Notes under the pieces: model-generated
The model's database searches: none
Seen by the model: the letters and a program-made list of their open reading frames with translations, nothing else
Told to the model about the DNA's origin: nothing
Shown here: piece after piece, positions 33,580-44,700 of the stretch
How the letters are laid out: every line of letters starts with the position of its first letter
Numbering within the stretch: position 1 is the first letter of the stretch
Translations under genes and position numbers: made by a program
Origin: Isoetes taiwanensis
Taxonomy: Eukaryota; Streptophyta; Lycopodiopsida; Isoetales; Isoetaceae
Length of the DNA stretch: 64,000 bases
Assembly: GCA_021234155.1 (NCBI GenBank)
Contig: JAJEKV010000055.1
Coordinates: forward strand, 1,533,090 to 1,597,089
Direction: 5' to 3'

Positions 33580-34811
33580 GTCTTTTTTCTAGCTACAGAT
33601 GGTTCATTTCATTTCAATTCTGTTCCATGATGGCTGTAGCTGTATTTTGGAATGGTTAAATTATAGTTATGCTATTGGACTTGTTTGATAATCTACTGCC
33701 TCATTACTACAACCAAGGGTATGGGTGAGGTGCTTAGAATGGCGTGAAGGTAAGCTTGTGCTCTGTGATGGCATTTATTTTGCTTAGATAAGGCCAAGCA
33801 AGCAAAAAGATGAGCAGTAGAATAGTAGTAGAGTGCAGGTTGTAGTTTATCAGTTGAATTTTATCATAGGAAGATATCACAAAAATTTTATCAGTTGCAT
33901 GCATAAAGTCAGGAATGCATTGGCTACAGTGAAGGAGGTTTGTCATGGTAGGTATGATATTTTGCCATGCATATAAGGTATAGTTAATCATATCGGATAA
34001 AAGGGTTACATACCTCAGGTAGAATATATGTTCTGTTCATCTACATCTCTGTTCACATATTTATGATAATAAATGACATCTAGGATGATTAATGCTGCCG
34101 GACTAGTGGTCATAGTTCATACTTATCTTGCATGTACATAATATAATGCTTGGATTGACGGTATATGGCTATAATTTATGGCTGTAAACACTTGTTATTG
34201 GTGGGATTGTACGACTAGTTGCAATAATTGTGGAATGGCTGCTAGCTGGAGTCTCTAATGGATACATACATGGAATTAGTGCAGAGGGTACTATTATGCA
34301 CAGTAAATAAGATATGACAGCAATGCCTTAGTGTATAGGTAGAATGTAATTTGTCTGCTGTATATTTGGCATATTGGAAGATAGATCATGAAAAATGATT
34401 GATCTGCTGTGGTAAGCAGCCGATTGGAAGGTAAATTCCATCTGATAATTTGTTGGAGGGGGATTCCATGAAGGTAAATAACTGGTTTTCTCTCAAGATT
34501 GAGGCCTCCCATATGAAGATGATTTTGGGTAAGTGGTTTAAGGCACTGTTGCATAGCTTGTAAGGAAGGGACTGCAATGAGACTTGGAAATGCTTTGTGT
34601 GCCTTTAAAGCTGCTGCTATTCTATTTTTTATAGCCAATAAAAATCCTCATATGGTCTAAAGGCTAATTGTTAAGTATTATTAATATACTGGCAGGTGAT
34701 AGTACTAATGGGCAATTGAGCCCCTTCCAACTACAACACAGGCAGAAATGATGTCCACTCACGCATATAACCACTCACGCATATAACCACGATGTATGGG
34801 TTGCAAATGGT

Positions 34812-35041
34812 GCATCTCACCATGGTATTCTTTGTTGTGCATCTTAAGAAGAAACATCTTAATCATTTTTCTCATGCATTTCTTTGTTGTGCATCTTATG
34901 AAGAAACATCTTAATCATTTTTCTCATGCATTTCTTTGTTGTGCATCTTATGAAGAAACATCTTAATCATTTTTCTCATGCATCTCACCATGGCATTCTT
35001 TGTTGTGCATATTTATGAAGAAACATCTTAATCATTTTCAT
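34812..35041. repeat. tandem array, about 52-bp unit, four copies
   Basis: TTTGTTGTGCAT recurs at 34,831, 34,883, 34,935 and 34,999, each followed by AAGAAACATCTTAATCATTT. The first and last copies are preceded by GCATCTCACCATGG. Just upstream, CCACTCACGCATATAA occurs twice (about 34,756-34,790). Confidence 0.85.
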
Positions 35042-35879
35042 GGATGTTAGCTCTTTTGCCTTGGTTTGTAAAAGATGCAACCAAAATAGAATAGAATTCA
35101 GTAGAATAGATTAAGCTTGTTGCATTATTTGGTGGCCGACATTCTCTATTCTAGAAAATGATGGTCTAAAAAGTAGGTAAATATAGACTAGCCTCTTTTT
35201 CTCCCACCAAGTTTCTTCAACTTCACTTAAATTTCTTCCACATGGCCTAGCTTTGGATGGAATTGTTATCATCGTTTTGACTCTTGCTTCATATCGCTAC
35301 ATTGATCTTGGAGCATCTCCTTTGAGCTTAAAATGTGTTATTAGAGTCCACTACAAGAAAGTTCTAATGAACATAGAGTTGGCCTTTGGTTTATATGGTT
35401 TTGTAGGTATAGCTTGAAAAAATGAAATATGAATTGAATTGATGGCTTGATTCTTTTATCATCCACACCCAATACATTAAACTCATTTCTATATGGGATT
35501 ATAATAAATAGAAAACCTCGCAAGATTTTTAAAAGAAAACTAGAAATTTGTATAGTTCAACGTGTCCTGCTCGGTATGTTTGTGCACATTGCTTGAGCAG
35601 AGCAAGCAGGCTAGATGTGTGTAAAAGAATATGCGCACAGTGGTAGCTCAGAGCTCGGTAGTTGTAAATCTTGGGCAATTTTGATGGCTATGGCATTCAT
35701 CTTTTAGATCTCCCTAGTTGATGACAACTTATAGATTATAAAGTGACACCATACATATCTTTGCAGTTCTAATAAGGTTTGGGTGGATCACGTAACCTCC
35801 TTCAATCCAAAACTTGACCTGTATCGCGATTGCAAGGTTGAAATCGATGTTACCATATCAAATTGCCATCTTAGCATAA

Positions 35880-36450
35880 GGAGATGCAATGGCGGAGAGC
35901 AAAGCGCAAGAAACGCCTTTAAAATTTTTGAGATGCAAGGGCGGAGACCAAGGCGCAAGAAGCGCCCTTAAAAAATTTTTGATGAAACGTGGAAACCCTT
36001 CCTATTTTCCCCCATTTGTGGAAACCCTTCCTATTTTCCCATGGGTTTGGAAAATAGGAAGGGTTTCCATTTGAATTAAAATTTAAATTCTTGAGTGTCG
36101 TGCATATTTATGACCGTGCACCATTAATGGTGGCGTGCGTGTTGGGCGGCGTGCGCCTTGAAAAAAAATAAAATAAAATGGAAACCCTTCCCATTTTCAG
36201 AGGAAACCCTTCCGATTTTCAAATTGGAAACCCTTCCAATTTTCCATTAAAACCAGGAAGGGTTTCCATGAAACCCTTCCTATTTTCCATGTTTGGAAAA
36301 TAGGAAGGGTTTCCATGGAAAATAGGAAGGGTTTCCGTGGAAACCCTTCCTGGTTTTAATGAAAGCTGGAAGGGTTTCCATGGAAACCCTTCCAATTTTC
36401 CATGGAAAATAGGAAGGGTTTCCATGGAAAATTGGAAGGGTTTCCATGGG
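35880..36450. repeat. subterminal array of GGAAACCCTTCC motifs, both orientations
   Basis: GGAAACCCTTCC(T/A)ATTTTCC and its inverse complement recur about a dozen times from 35,990 to 36,450, often head to head as small palindromes. Single copies also lie near the left end (32,830 and 32,900). Before the array, a unit GATGCAA(T/G)GGCGGAGA is tandemly doubled (about 35,883-35,980). Clusters near both ends fit transposase-binding subterminal repeats. Confidence 0.75.
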
Positions 36451-36937
36451 AGCCCAACCCAAATAGGGAGTACTTAGAACCATCGATGACCAGCTCCCTC
36501 AGCAATAGTCTGCTCTAATGTAGAGATGATACGTTCAATACTCTTTATCTGTCCAACCAAACAAAGCTTAGATCTATCTGATTTAACTTCCTTTAATGCT
36601 TATACCAAATTTACAAGCACAGACCTTTCGATGGGGCCAACGACGCATGCCATTCCGATGGCATATCTTTTTCGTAACGGTTAAGCGATCCCAAGTTCCT
36701 TTGTCGGCCGCATTTATGGGCAAATGAAAATGCCGTGGCTAGATCCGACATTTTCAGCTTTACCTCGCTTCTCTCTCAGCCATGGGTGATTTGGTAGTTA
36801 GCATTGGCACGCTAAGTGTCTCGAATATCCTAGGATTGCAAATTAGAGCTAGGTCTCCAAATTCTTACCAAGACCAATTTATTAGTTCGCGCAGTAACGT
36901 AAGAAACCCGTGCGTACCGCATTGCTTTTGGTAGAGG

Positions 36938-37195
36938 TAATACCTGCCAGAGGCCCTACGGGTAAGGACACTGGCGAAGCCCGCCGGCGAGCCCGGTCCG
37001 CACTCAAGGTGGAAAGGGCTCAAGGCGAACATTTCAATGTGAAGTTCGTGGGGAAGATATTTTTGCCACGCGGCCATCGTAGCCACAAAAGGTTGATTAC
37101 TCGCTATCACCAAAGATAGGAGGAGATGAAGCCAACATCTGGAGGAGAGGAAGCGATTATCCATTTGTAATCTAGGCCTGAAATATGGCGAAATA
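36938..37195. other. unexplained GC-richer insert in RWP-RK copy 1
   Basis: Absent from copy 2, this segment lies between GCATTGCTTTT and GGAGGCTTTACAGG. It is richer in GC than its surroundings. A plus-strand frame across it reads VEVIPARGPTGKDTGEARRR and then GEHFNVKFVGKIFLPRG. No family, organelle gene or transposon end is recognised, and no clear target duplication is visible. Confidence 0.4.
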
Positions 37196-38136
37196 TCTTC
37201 CCCCGAACTTTATGGAGGCTTTACAGGCACACTTGAACTTTCAAAGAAGAGTAATGCTATCCATACTTCTTTGCCATTATTGGATTGCTCTGTCCCCGCA
37301 CCGTGGTTTCCCATAATTGTTGGAAAGATCCGAGCCCGATCCAAGATTGTAAAGACGGGCAAATGAGATATAAGGAACTACTTGTCGTGTAAAATCATAA
37401 TTATCTATTGTTATCCTAAAACGGCTAGCAGTCTTAAATTTATAGTATTCATGCATAATGCCATAAACAAATTACAAAAATACAATCATTGAACGTAACC
37501 CAGTTCAAGATAGGCTGAAAGGAGTATCAACTCAATTGGTAACTATAATGCAGGTCAATTTTGCAAGTTAATGCAAAATTGGCATTATGGTCATACAAAA
37601 AGAGGCATAATTAAACTTGTCATTGTGGCTTGCAAAGAATGGTTGGCTTGGTTCTGTACCTTCAAAATGGGTATTGCATATAGCAACAAGGAAAATTAAT
37701 AAAGCTATCATGGCACGGATGAGGCATCTACCTCATTATGAATGGCCTAGTCCGTAAACCAAAAAAAAATCCTCGACATTAGCCATTCTTATTTTAAATA
37801 GAGGGTAAATTGCTGTTTTAAGAACATGCTCTTTTCGTGGCGGTCGAGGCACCCCTTGTTCTTCGCTGACTAATCCAAACAGATATGGACCACCGGGCAT
37901 GCCCATGTTATGACATGTCGGTTGAGAACTGGTCAAAATTTCTATAGTTTAGAACTAACTATCCAAAGAAGTAATCATCATTTTTGCAGATGCATAGTGA
38001 TTTTGACCAGACTATAAAATGGTAAATTAGACCGACAAGTGAGAGACTTGTGAAAAGAAGATGGGAACACAAGAAGTGTTTCACACTCTTAAAAGAGGTG
38101 AAAAATAAACCCAATATATATACACGTGAAATGTAG

Positions 38137-38566
38137 TGGCATACACACTCCAGCTGATAAGGGTACCACTATCCAGGACGTTGTATCTTCTCAGGAAAGA
38201 CATGCAGTCCTTGTTAACACGTTGGACTTAAAGGTAACATGCATGCATTATATTGACATTTTAACATGTATTTTAACATGTATTGACATTTTCATTTTTC
38301 AGTGTCAAAGAAAAAGAAGTTGTTTGTATGTTTCTAATGAAGATCTCAACCGTCAATGAGATGTACACTCAATTCCAAAATTTATGGCAGAACAAAACAG
38401 GTTTAGACAAAGGACTTTTAAAGGTATTCGAAACCTCAGTCAATTAGAGAAGCTAGATCTAGTAGTAAAGCACTTATTAGAGCAAAATTCTGAGTTGGCT
38501 GCCAAAAAAAATGCTCACCAAGTGGGGTTTTGTGTATCTGATTTGTTTTTCGATGTCAGCTCCTAG
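38137..38566 (+). CDS. exon-like fragments, unknown product
   Basis: Beyond the right breakpoint of the duplication, a short frame (GIHTPADKGTTIQDVV, then HAVLVNTLDLK) ends at an AAG/GTAACA donor near 38,233. A TTTTTCAG acceptor near 38,302 precedes a second short piece. At 38,384 a further frame reads MAEQNRFRQRTFKGIRNLSQ and then LEKLDLVVKHLLEQNSELAA, a likely coiled coil. No family is recognised, and the pieces may or may not belong together. Confidence 0.25.
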
Positions 38567-38570
38567 TTGG

Positions 38571-39317
38571 CAGGCTATAAGGAATGACTAATGTACTGAT
38601 CTTTGATCTCTCAATAGACTGATTTACTGACTTGTTCTTTCTATATTCATGGTCTTGGTATTAAGAAATTGCATATAATTTTCAATTTCTCTTTTTTTTT
38701 TTGTATGGAACATAATTTGTTTTATAGAATCCATGCTTTCTACTGCCGTAGCTTATCAATCCATTGGCATGCTTTAAAGTAAAGCACTAAAAATAATGCA
38801 ATATCATATAGCTCTCTCATGTTTTCTAACACGAATGCATGAGTGCCTTTGTATGAATACATCCAATTCCGTCCTATCTGCATTCAAATCTACATCTTCA
38901 TATGCTTTATTATCTGATCTAAGTAAACTACAAAATAAAAAAGGTAGATTGTTGAGAAAAGGGTATTAACTAAGTACAGGATATTAAATACAAGGTCACA
39001 AAAGGGGGATGGTTGAGAAGAGGGGTATGAACGGAATAAGGGTATATTAAACTACAAAATCACAAAGGGGGATTGTTCCTAAAAGGGGGTATGAACATTA
39101 TTTGTGAGAAAAGGGGTATGACCATTGCATATGGCAATGGGGGATATAAAAAAAATTCAAATAAGGGGATATTAATCTACAAAATCACAACGGGGGGATT
39201 GTGGCCAAATACCCCGTTTCTGAAAATCATGTCCATTCCGCGAAAAGGGGGATTTTAAGGGGTTTTTTATGGGTGATTTTAAGGAGGATATGGGCATCGT
39301 TTTTGATGTGTAAGTGC
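38571..39317. repeat. intergenic with degenerate G-run repeats
   Basis: From about 38,950 to 39,260 the motifs ACAAAATCACAAAGGGGGAT and GAAAAGGGGTATGA recur at roughly 50-60 base intervals with much variation. The rest of the stretch is AT-rich without a gene. Confidence 0.5.
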
Positions 39318-39652
39318 CAGCGAAAATACATCAAGGAACTTTTATTTCTGAAATCGTTACCTATACTTTCTTACATTTAGCTACAATTTGATCTTTCTAG
39401 AAAAAAAATAAAAAGCTTCCATGACTTGGTTACTTCGCCTGAAATTCAAAATCTAAATATCGGCTAACCATAATAAATATGAAGATTATACAATAAAGGC
39501 AAATGTTGATGTGAAAGCTTCTAAGGTTTGGTTAAATTTTCTAATTTTGCCACCTATACTTTCTTACAATTAGCTAAAATTGGACAAAATGGAGGTTGAA
39601 TGTGAAATACACTTGGCTCATATTTTATATTTTTTGGCCCCAAAGAGTGTCA
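39318..39652. mobile_element. hAT MITE copy 2, left part
   Basis: Matches 25,417-25,755 of MITE copy 1, starting CAGCGAAAA after a GTAAGTGC flank. It stops at 39,652 where the Helitron candidate begins; the missing right part resumes at 44,730. Confidence 0.8.
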
Positions 39653-40077
39653 TCCTTCTTATATAAAGCAGTATCCAATTTCTATTCGCACCTAATTTCT
39701 TTCTTCAAAATTAGGAGAGCATGACACGTTGCATTGAGGCATTTATTGCATTAATTTCAGATTTGAGGCATTTATGAGCATTTATGGCAGAGGAAGAACG
39801 CGCGCATCTTCCTCCCCTTCTTTGCTGCAGTTAAGCATGGCTTTCAATCTGCCTCTTGGATTCCGGAAGATCTTCAAGCAAAGCTTCCTAGATATCCAAA
39901 TGCATGTACAAACCTATGGCCGGAAGAAGCATGACAGAGTCATTCAAAGAAAAACTTGAGACTGGTATTTAATGGTAAAACTGCAAAGGGTAAATTAAAT
40001 ATGAAAGTATGAGGCACAAAAATTGGTCCGCTGTTACAGATTAAGCTCGAATCCTTCTCTAACCATAGCTGGAGCTC

Positions 40078-40581
40078 TTGGCCCTCTTGAGATTTAGATT
40101 CAAGCATATTGTTGCCCAAAAACGCTGCCCATTATGTTGTTTAGAGATGCCCTCTGTAAAAATGGTCGAATTTTATCAGACCCACAGCTATGGCCTGGAT
40201 CATTATCGAGGTCTCGGATTGCTTCAACGATTCATGGGCTTGAATCCGGCAGGGAGAAAACAAATGGGTAGAAGCAATGCGGCGAAAATAACTGCAGTAA
40301 TCTCCGTATGGGGCAAACTCAATCGCGCGCACAAACAGAAGCTGCTAAGCAGATTGTTTTATAGGAGTCGATCTGCAAATGCAGAACTATTTAGAAGCTC
40401 TGTGGCTATTTCTGGCTTGGAAGAGATTATCAGTCTGACGAATCCGAGGCTTAAAGACACGCAAGATCTGGCACCATATTTCTCAACGAGATTTGCAAGC
40501 TTCTTTTTTCAGTATATCAGAGCGTTTGCATGTAGAAAGCATAGTAACAAAGATTATATCGCTACTCACATTGTTAATTAG
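40078..40581 (+). CDS. unknown 167-residue open frame inside the Helitron
   Basis: The frame starts MALLRFRFKHIVAQKRCPLC and includes GLDHYRGLGLLQRFMGLNPA, AAKITAVISVWGKLNRAHKQ and SGLEEIISLTNPRLKDT. It is long for chance in this AT-rich DNA and has a balanced composition. No Rep (HUH) motif, helicase motif or known plant domain is seen. It could be a captured host exon or an eroded Helitron accessory gene. Confidence 0.35.
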   Translation: MALLRFRFKHIVAQKRCPLCCLEMPSVKMVEFYQTHSYGLDHYRGLGLLQRFMGLNPAGRKQMGRSNAAKITAVISVWGKLNRAHKQKLLSRLFYRSRSANAELFRSSVAISGLEEIISLTNPRLKDTQDLAPYFSTRFASFFFQYIRAFACRKHSNKDYIATHIVN

Positions 40582-41270
40582 ATCCGTGATCGGCGAAAAT
40601 AGGTGCAAACAGGAGCCTGATCAGGGAAAACATCCAACAAAAGGACACAAAGAATTCATGCCGGGGTTTTCTTTACCTTCTAGTTTGTTAAACGTGTTGT
40701 CACATTGCCGCTCTATCCAAACTGTTGCTTCACCAGACCTCAAGCAAGCAACATACCTTTGTCCCCACATCTCGTTACGATAATGCTTAACCAAGAAGGA
40801 GTCGGTTCAACTGAGTCGGTTCACTTCCATCTCTCCATTTACTCCAATCTTCAAAAATTGCCGTCCTAACCCAACTGACACGTCATTGACATGGCATTTA
40901 ATACCTGTGGCTAAATCTGGGTCATCATCATAAATGTTGCTTGCCACCTCATTTGCTTAGTGCATAGAGCATTAATGAAATTTAATCCAAGTTAGTTTGC
41001 CCCTTTATTTTTAGAGATATACAAGAATAGCTAGGTATCTAGTGCAATGGTGTATTGTGTATTCTGGTGTGTGCAGTGTGAACAGTGCATTAGAACATTC
41101 TAGATAGGGATAATTCGCATTTTTTCATACTTTTCATATTTGTATTTGAGTTTCAATGCATCCCTGGGAGTCGAACGACCGTCAATGCGGTGCCCATGGT
41201 GTAGAGGGAGCATCGATCTCCGAAGGGGTCGGTGCTCCATCTACATCCTGGGCATGAGATGGAATGTGTG

Positions 41271-41296
41271 TTTTTTTTTTTTTTTTTTTTTTTTGG
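41271..41296. repeat. poly-T run
   Basis: An uninterrupted run of about 25 T lies just downstream of the helicase stop, in minus orientation an A-run. It may be a fossil poly-A tail or simple slippage. Confidence 0.7.
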
Positions 41297-41308
41297 TACG
41301 CACCCTGT

Positions 41309-43590
41309 TTATGGAAGTAGTTCTTTGTAGACGACGTTTGTTGTAGTCTTGTCCGTGTTTGACTCGTCAAGGAGGACTAGGACGTCTTCTTTCTTTCGTA
41401 CGCGTGTGAGCGCCGTATATAGTTGTCCGTGTGTAAAGATTTCAGTTCGCAGGTCGAGGACTATTTTATCGAGGGTGAGTCCGAGGCAACTGTGGAAGGT
41501 TGTTGAGTAGGCAGGTCGTAGTGGGAGTTGTCGTCTGTGGATTGTCCAAGGCCAGTTGTCTGGTTGGTGGAAGAAGTCGACTCGGGATATGGGGTGTATG
41601 TTGCCGACGTGCTGTGGTTGACCTGTTAGAACTTTCACGGTTACGAACTTGGCATGCATTGAGCATACCATGACTCTGGCATTTTTAGGAGTCCTCTGTC
41701 TTTGTCTAGTGTCTTTGTGATGTGGCATATGGTGTTGGGTTTCAGTTGCAGTTCGTGTTGCGGAAGTGCTGGGTATTTGTAGCCGTTGAGAAAGTCTGTT
41801 GTTGCCATTGGATGGTCCTCGATGGTCTGGTCGTTTTTTGTGAGTCTGTCGACACTGAAGTAGCTTCTGGGGTCTTCTAGCATTAGGGTTTTTTTGAAAT
41901 TAGAAAAGGGCCTTCAAAACATGCCAACTAAGCCAAATGAAGATAAATGAACTACCAATCAGAAATCAGAGCCTGACGGGTCCAGTCAGCAAAACTGTTA
42001 TAACTAACTCGCTGGATCACATTTTCTAGCATAACTATTGATAGAAAAGTCCAAATGAGCTCTCGTTTAGTGCAATAGATAGATCTCGTTGAGATCCTTC
42101 CAACCTTAGGTGCTTTGCACATATTTTAACCACTTATGATTGTCAAAACTCCAAAAAATATGGTTTTTACAATTTTTTACTATCCTACGGGGCTAAAAGA
42201 CATGCAAACCACCCAAGGTTGGAAAGATCTCAATGAGATCTATCTATTGCACCAAACAAGATCTCATTTGGACTTTTCTACCAACACTTATGCTAGAAAA
42301 TGTGATCCAGTGAGTTAGTTATAACTGTTTTGCTGACTGGATTACCAGTTCTGTTTTCTGATTGGTGGTTCATATAGCTTAGTCAGCAGTTCTTAGAAAG
42401 CCCTTTTATGATCTCAAAAAATCCCTAATGGATCATCCGTATGATTTCGACGTTGAAGCTGTCGACGGGGACATTTTTTGGAGATAGGAATGCTCTCTTT
42501 TCGCATATGCGAGTGTTAGCAATATGTAGGCATTGTATAAGAAGTTGACAGCGTCTTCGATCTTCGTTGTTGTGTTGAATAGTGTCAGTGGGATGTTGTT
42601 GAGCAGGCGGCCTTCTCCAACGTCGTCGACGAATTGTATGAGGTCTGGGTCGGCTGCGTTCCTTACTGGCTCGTTGAGCTCTAGGACTTTGAAGTGTTTC
42701 CACAAGTGGGAGGATATGATGGATGCGTTTATTGTTGCTGTTTTTCCTCCTCGTTTGACGACGGGGGCGATCTGTCTGAAATCTCCGGCTGCTATGAGTA
42801 GTTTTCCTCCGAATGGGTTATTTGTGCCTGTTATATTTTGCAAGAGGATGTCGACTGCTTCTATGACTGCTCTGTTTGCCATGGGAAACTCGTCCCATAT
42901 GATTGCTGCTGCAGTTTTGATCAATGCAGCCCTTGGAGAATGTGGATCGAACAGGGAATGAATTTCGATATTGTTTTCGATGACAGGTATTTGAAATAGA
43001 GAGTGTGCAGTTCTTCCGGCGGGGTATGTAGTGATGCCAATGCTGTAGTGGCACATGGTAAGATTATTTGGTTCAGTCCTCGTATGTAGAGGCAGATGGC
43101 GTTGAGGACGTATGTTTTTCCAGTTCCTACCTTTCCATATATGAAGATTGGGGATGCAGAATTCCTGTTGTTGGTAAGTTGGCATATGTGGGTGTAGATT
43201 GAGGTCTGGTTCTTGTTCATGGTCTGCGACATAGTTGAGCTCTTTATGAGGTATTCTTCGTGGTCGGGGAACTTCCTGAGTTCATTTTGTACTTCTTTGG
43301 ATGGGATGTTTTGCATAGGCAGGCCGAAGGCTTCAGTGTTGGTGCCCGTGTTGGATTAAGATGTTGTTAATGGCGACCAAGGTTTCATTGACGGCGACCG
43401 GTTAGTTTCCTGGACATTGTTCTAGAAAGTCGGCTATCATGTGGTCTTGAAATGTTTCCCATAGCTGAAGTGCTGGTCCGGAATCTAGTATTAGGAGTGC
43501 AAATAGGAACCGCAGTTGTGATGGAGTCTGTAGACATGAGATTGCCTCTTGCATTACTGCTATCGCTTCAGTTGCTGGTGCTATCAATCC
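41309..43590 (-). pseudogene. Helitron-type PIF1 helicase, frameshifted and interrupted
   Basis: From about 43,587 the minus strand reads IAPATEAIAVMQEAISCLQT and LRFLFALLILD, then LWETFQDHMIADFLE, the region that precedes the helicase in Helitron proteins. The PIF1 domain follows with Walker A in IFIYGKVGTGKTYVLNAIC (near 43,130). Shifted frames give Walker B in AAAIIWDEFPMANRAVIEAV and motif III in LLIAAGDFRQIAPVV. A foldback MITE at 41,884-42,427 then splits NVPVDSFNVEIIRMI from MLEDPRSYFSVDRL. The end carries LDKIVLDLRTEIFTHGQLYT and ALTRVRKKEDVLVLL. The usual KSQG block is corrupted (FHSCLGLTL). PIF1 helicase unwinds DNA during rolling-circle transposition. The HUH nuclease part was not found. 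Confidence 0.85.
41884..42427. mobile_element. foldback MITE with very long inverted repeats
   Basis: The left end TAGGGTTTTTTTGAAAT and the inverse of the right end, TAGGGATTTTTTGAGAT, continue as an imperfect inverted repeat of about 240 bp per arm. Shared blocks include GTTATAACTAACTC, TGGATCACATTTTCTAGCAT and AGAAAAGTCCAAATGAG. Only a short unpaired centre remains. It cuts the helicase frame between two codons that would otherwise join. The target duplication is probably TA, as for Tc1/mariner-type MITEs, but the ends are ambiguous by a base or two. Confidence 0.8.
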
Positions 43591-43639
43591 AATGGCTTGA
43601 GCGGTTTAAAGGGATCATTTAAAACGAGGATTGGATGTC

Positions 43640-44700
43640 AGTAAAGCAATGGCTTCACAGTAATCACCATGGGGAATGCGAATCTTTGGTTTTTTTCTCA
43701 GGAATTCACTTAGATAGAGCTACAGCTACATCAAGAGGTTTAATGACGAAACGAATAGCCGCCAAAGAATCAAAAACTTCAAATTACACCGGAAAACAGC
43801 TTACCTTATTTACACAGCAATAGAGAAATGCTGGAACACTGTGGGGCGTACGTCGTGGGGAGGCGGCAGGCTTGGGAGGAGTATGTAAGGCAAGCAGCAA
43901 TAGAGAAATGCCGGAGTATGTAAGGTAAGCAGCTCGTTGTCGGAAACAAATGGGACTGCAGTCTGGAAAAAAAAAGCGACACATTTAATTCTAATTTCGG
44001 GCCATTTTTTGCCGTAAAATTGGATATCTATAATTCCAAAAAGGCAGCTAGTAATCTTATATATAGGAAGATATAGTGGATAGATATTATGGCTATGCAT
44101 TAATCTTTTTGAATACCATTTGCCTCGTCATAGTGCATTGATGAAATTAATAATGGTTAGATTTGTAAATATAACGGTCTAGATTAGATGCCCTAATTTG
44201 AAGGGTCTAGATTAAATGCCCCAAAAATTGCACCTTCTTTGCAATTTCTCCAAAAAGATCAAGGGCTATGATTTTGCCTTCCCCTCTTGATCCGACGGTC
44301 TAGAGGCATGGTGCATGCCACCATGCATGACCCGATGTAGATCCTAAGGCCGTAGTTGTGCCACCTCATTGGCCTCCAAATAGATGGCCTAGATTGATTT
44401 GAATATGTAATCTATCCATGGGTACATCGTTTCCCATGTAATAAGACCAAACATAGAGATAGCATTTATATTATTATATATTTACAATATTATATAATCA
44501 TATTATATTTTTCTATTTTTTCTTTTGTTGTTCCTGGTCCGTTCTCAACTAGGGCAACATTGCCTCTTTTTGGTCATCTACAATATGGAGGTTAGAGTTC
44601 TCCAAGTTAGACACATTTAATTCAATTTCACAGGTCCATACCTAAGTTACTTTCGACTTAATACAAACCCTCATTTGCCAGGAGTAGAGCAAAAGAAATG
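43640..44700. other. Helitron right part, non-coding
   Basis: Holds a short duplicated unit (AGCAATAGAGAAATGC at about 43,818 and 43,894, each followed by a GTATGTAAGG-like stretch). There is also an AT-rich region and a GATCCGACGGTCTAGAGGCA segment reminiscent of the 48-bp units at 21,169. No gene is supported. Confidence 0.45.

Larger units (their letters stand above)
32792..36485. mobile_element. 3.7-kb terminal-inverted-repeat element with captured exon
   Basis: ATGACCAG flanks both sides (32,784-32,791 and 36,486-36,493), and copy 2 has the empty site near 47,017. The ends share an imperfect inverted repeat of about 60 bp, best in ATTTGGGTTGG and ATGGAAACCCTTCCAA. The 8-bp target copy with long inverted ends suggests a Mutator-like element, though hAT cannot be excluded. 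There is no transposase. The interior looks like host gene sequence (a 5' untranslated-like exon, a coding exon, introns) plus tandem arrays, so it resembles a Pack-MULE. Confidence 0.7.
32700..37390 (-). pseudogene. RWP-RK gene 3' part, duplicate copy, interrupted
   Basis: On the minus strand this copy matches the last exons of the RWP-RK gene at 46,934-47,620. The final exon is cut between its GHGDEG region (32,700-32,791) and the preceding AEGAGH-coding part (36,486 onwards) by a 3.7-kb insertion. The RWP-RK helix region (about 36,660-36,800) still shows MRRWPHRK-type coding in pieces, but frames are lost at each changed CAG/CTG site. The upstream exon is split by about 255 bp of unrelated DNA at 36,938-37,195. 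It lacks the gene's 5' half, so it is a dead partial duplicate. Confidence 0.75.
25829..38170. repeat. segmental duplication, copy 1 (with three insertions)
   Basis: Sequence at 25,829-27,368, 32,073-32,791 and 36,486-38,170 matches 44,804-48,412 in order and orientation. Differences are a 57-bp block at about 25,838-25,893 absent from copy 2, the Copia element, the terminal-inverted-repeat element and about 255 bp near 36,938-37,195. Up to 32,791 the match is near-identical. In the last part, differences cluster at CAG and CTG triplets. The left breakpoint coincides with a hAT MITE; the right one is near 38,168, where ACCACTATCC is shared and then sequence diverges. Confidence 0.85.

Noticed and set aside
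42533-42961. Plus-strand frame of 142 codons
   Set aside because: It is antisense to the PIF1 helicase Walker B region.
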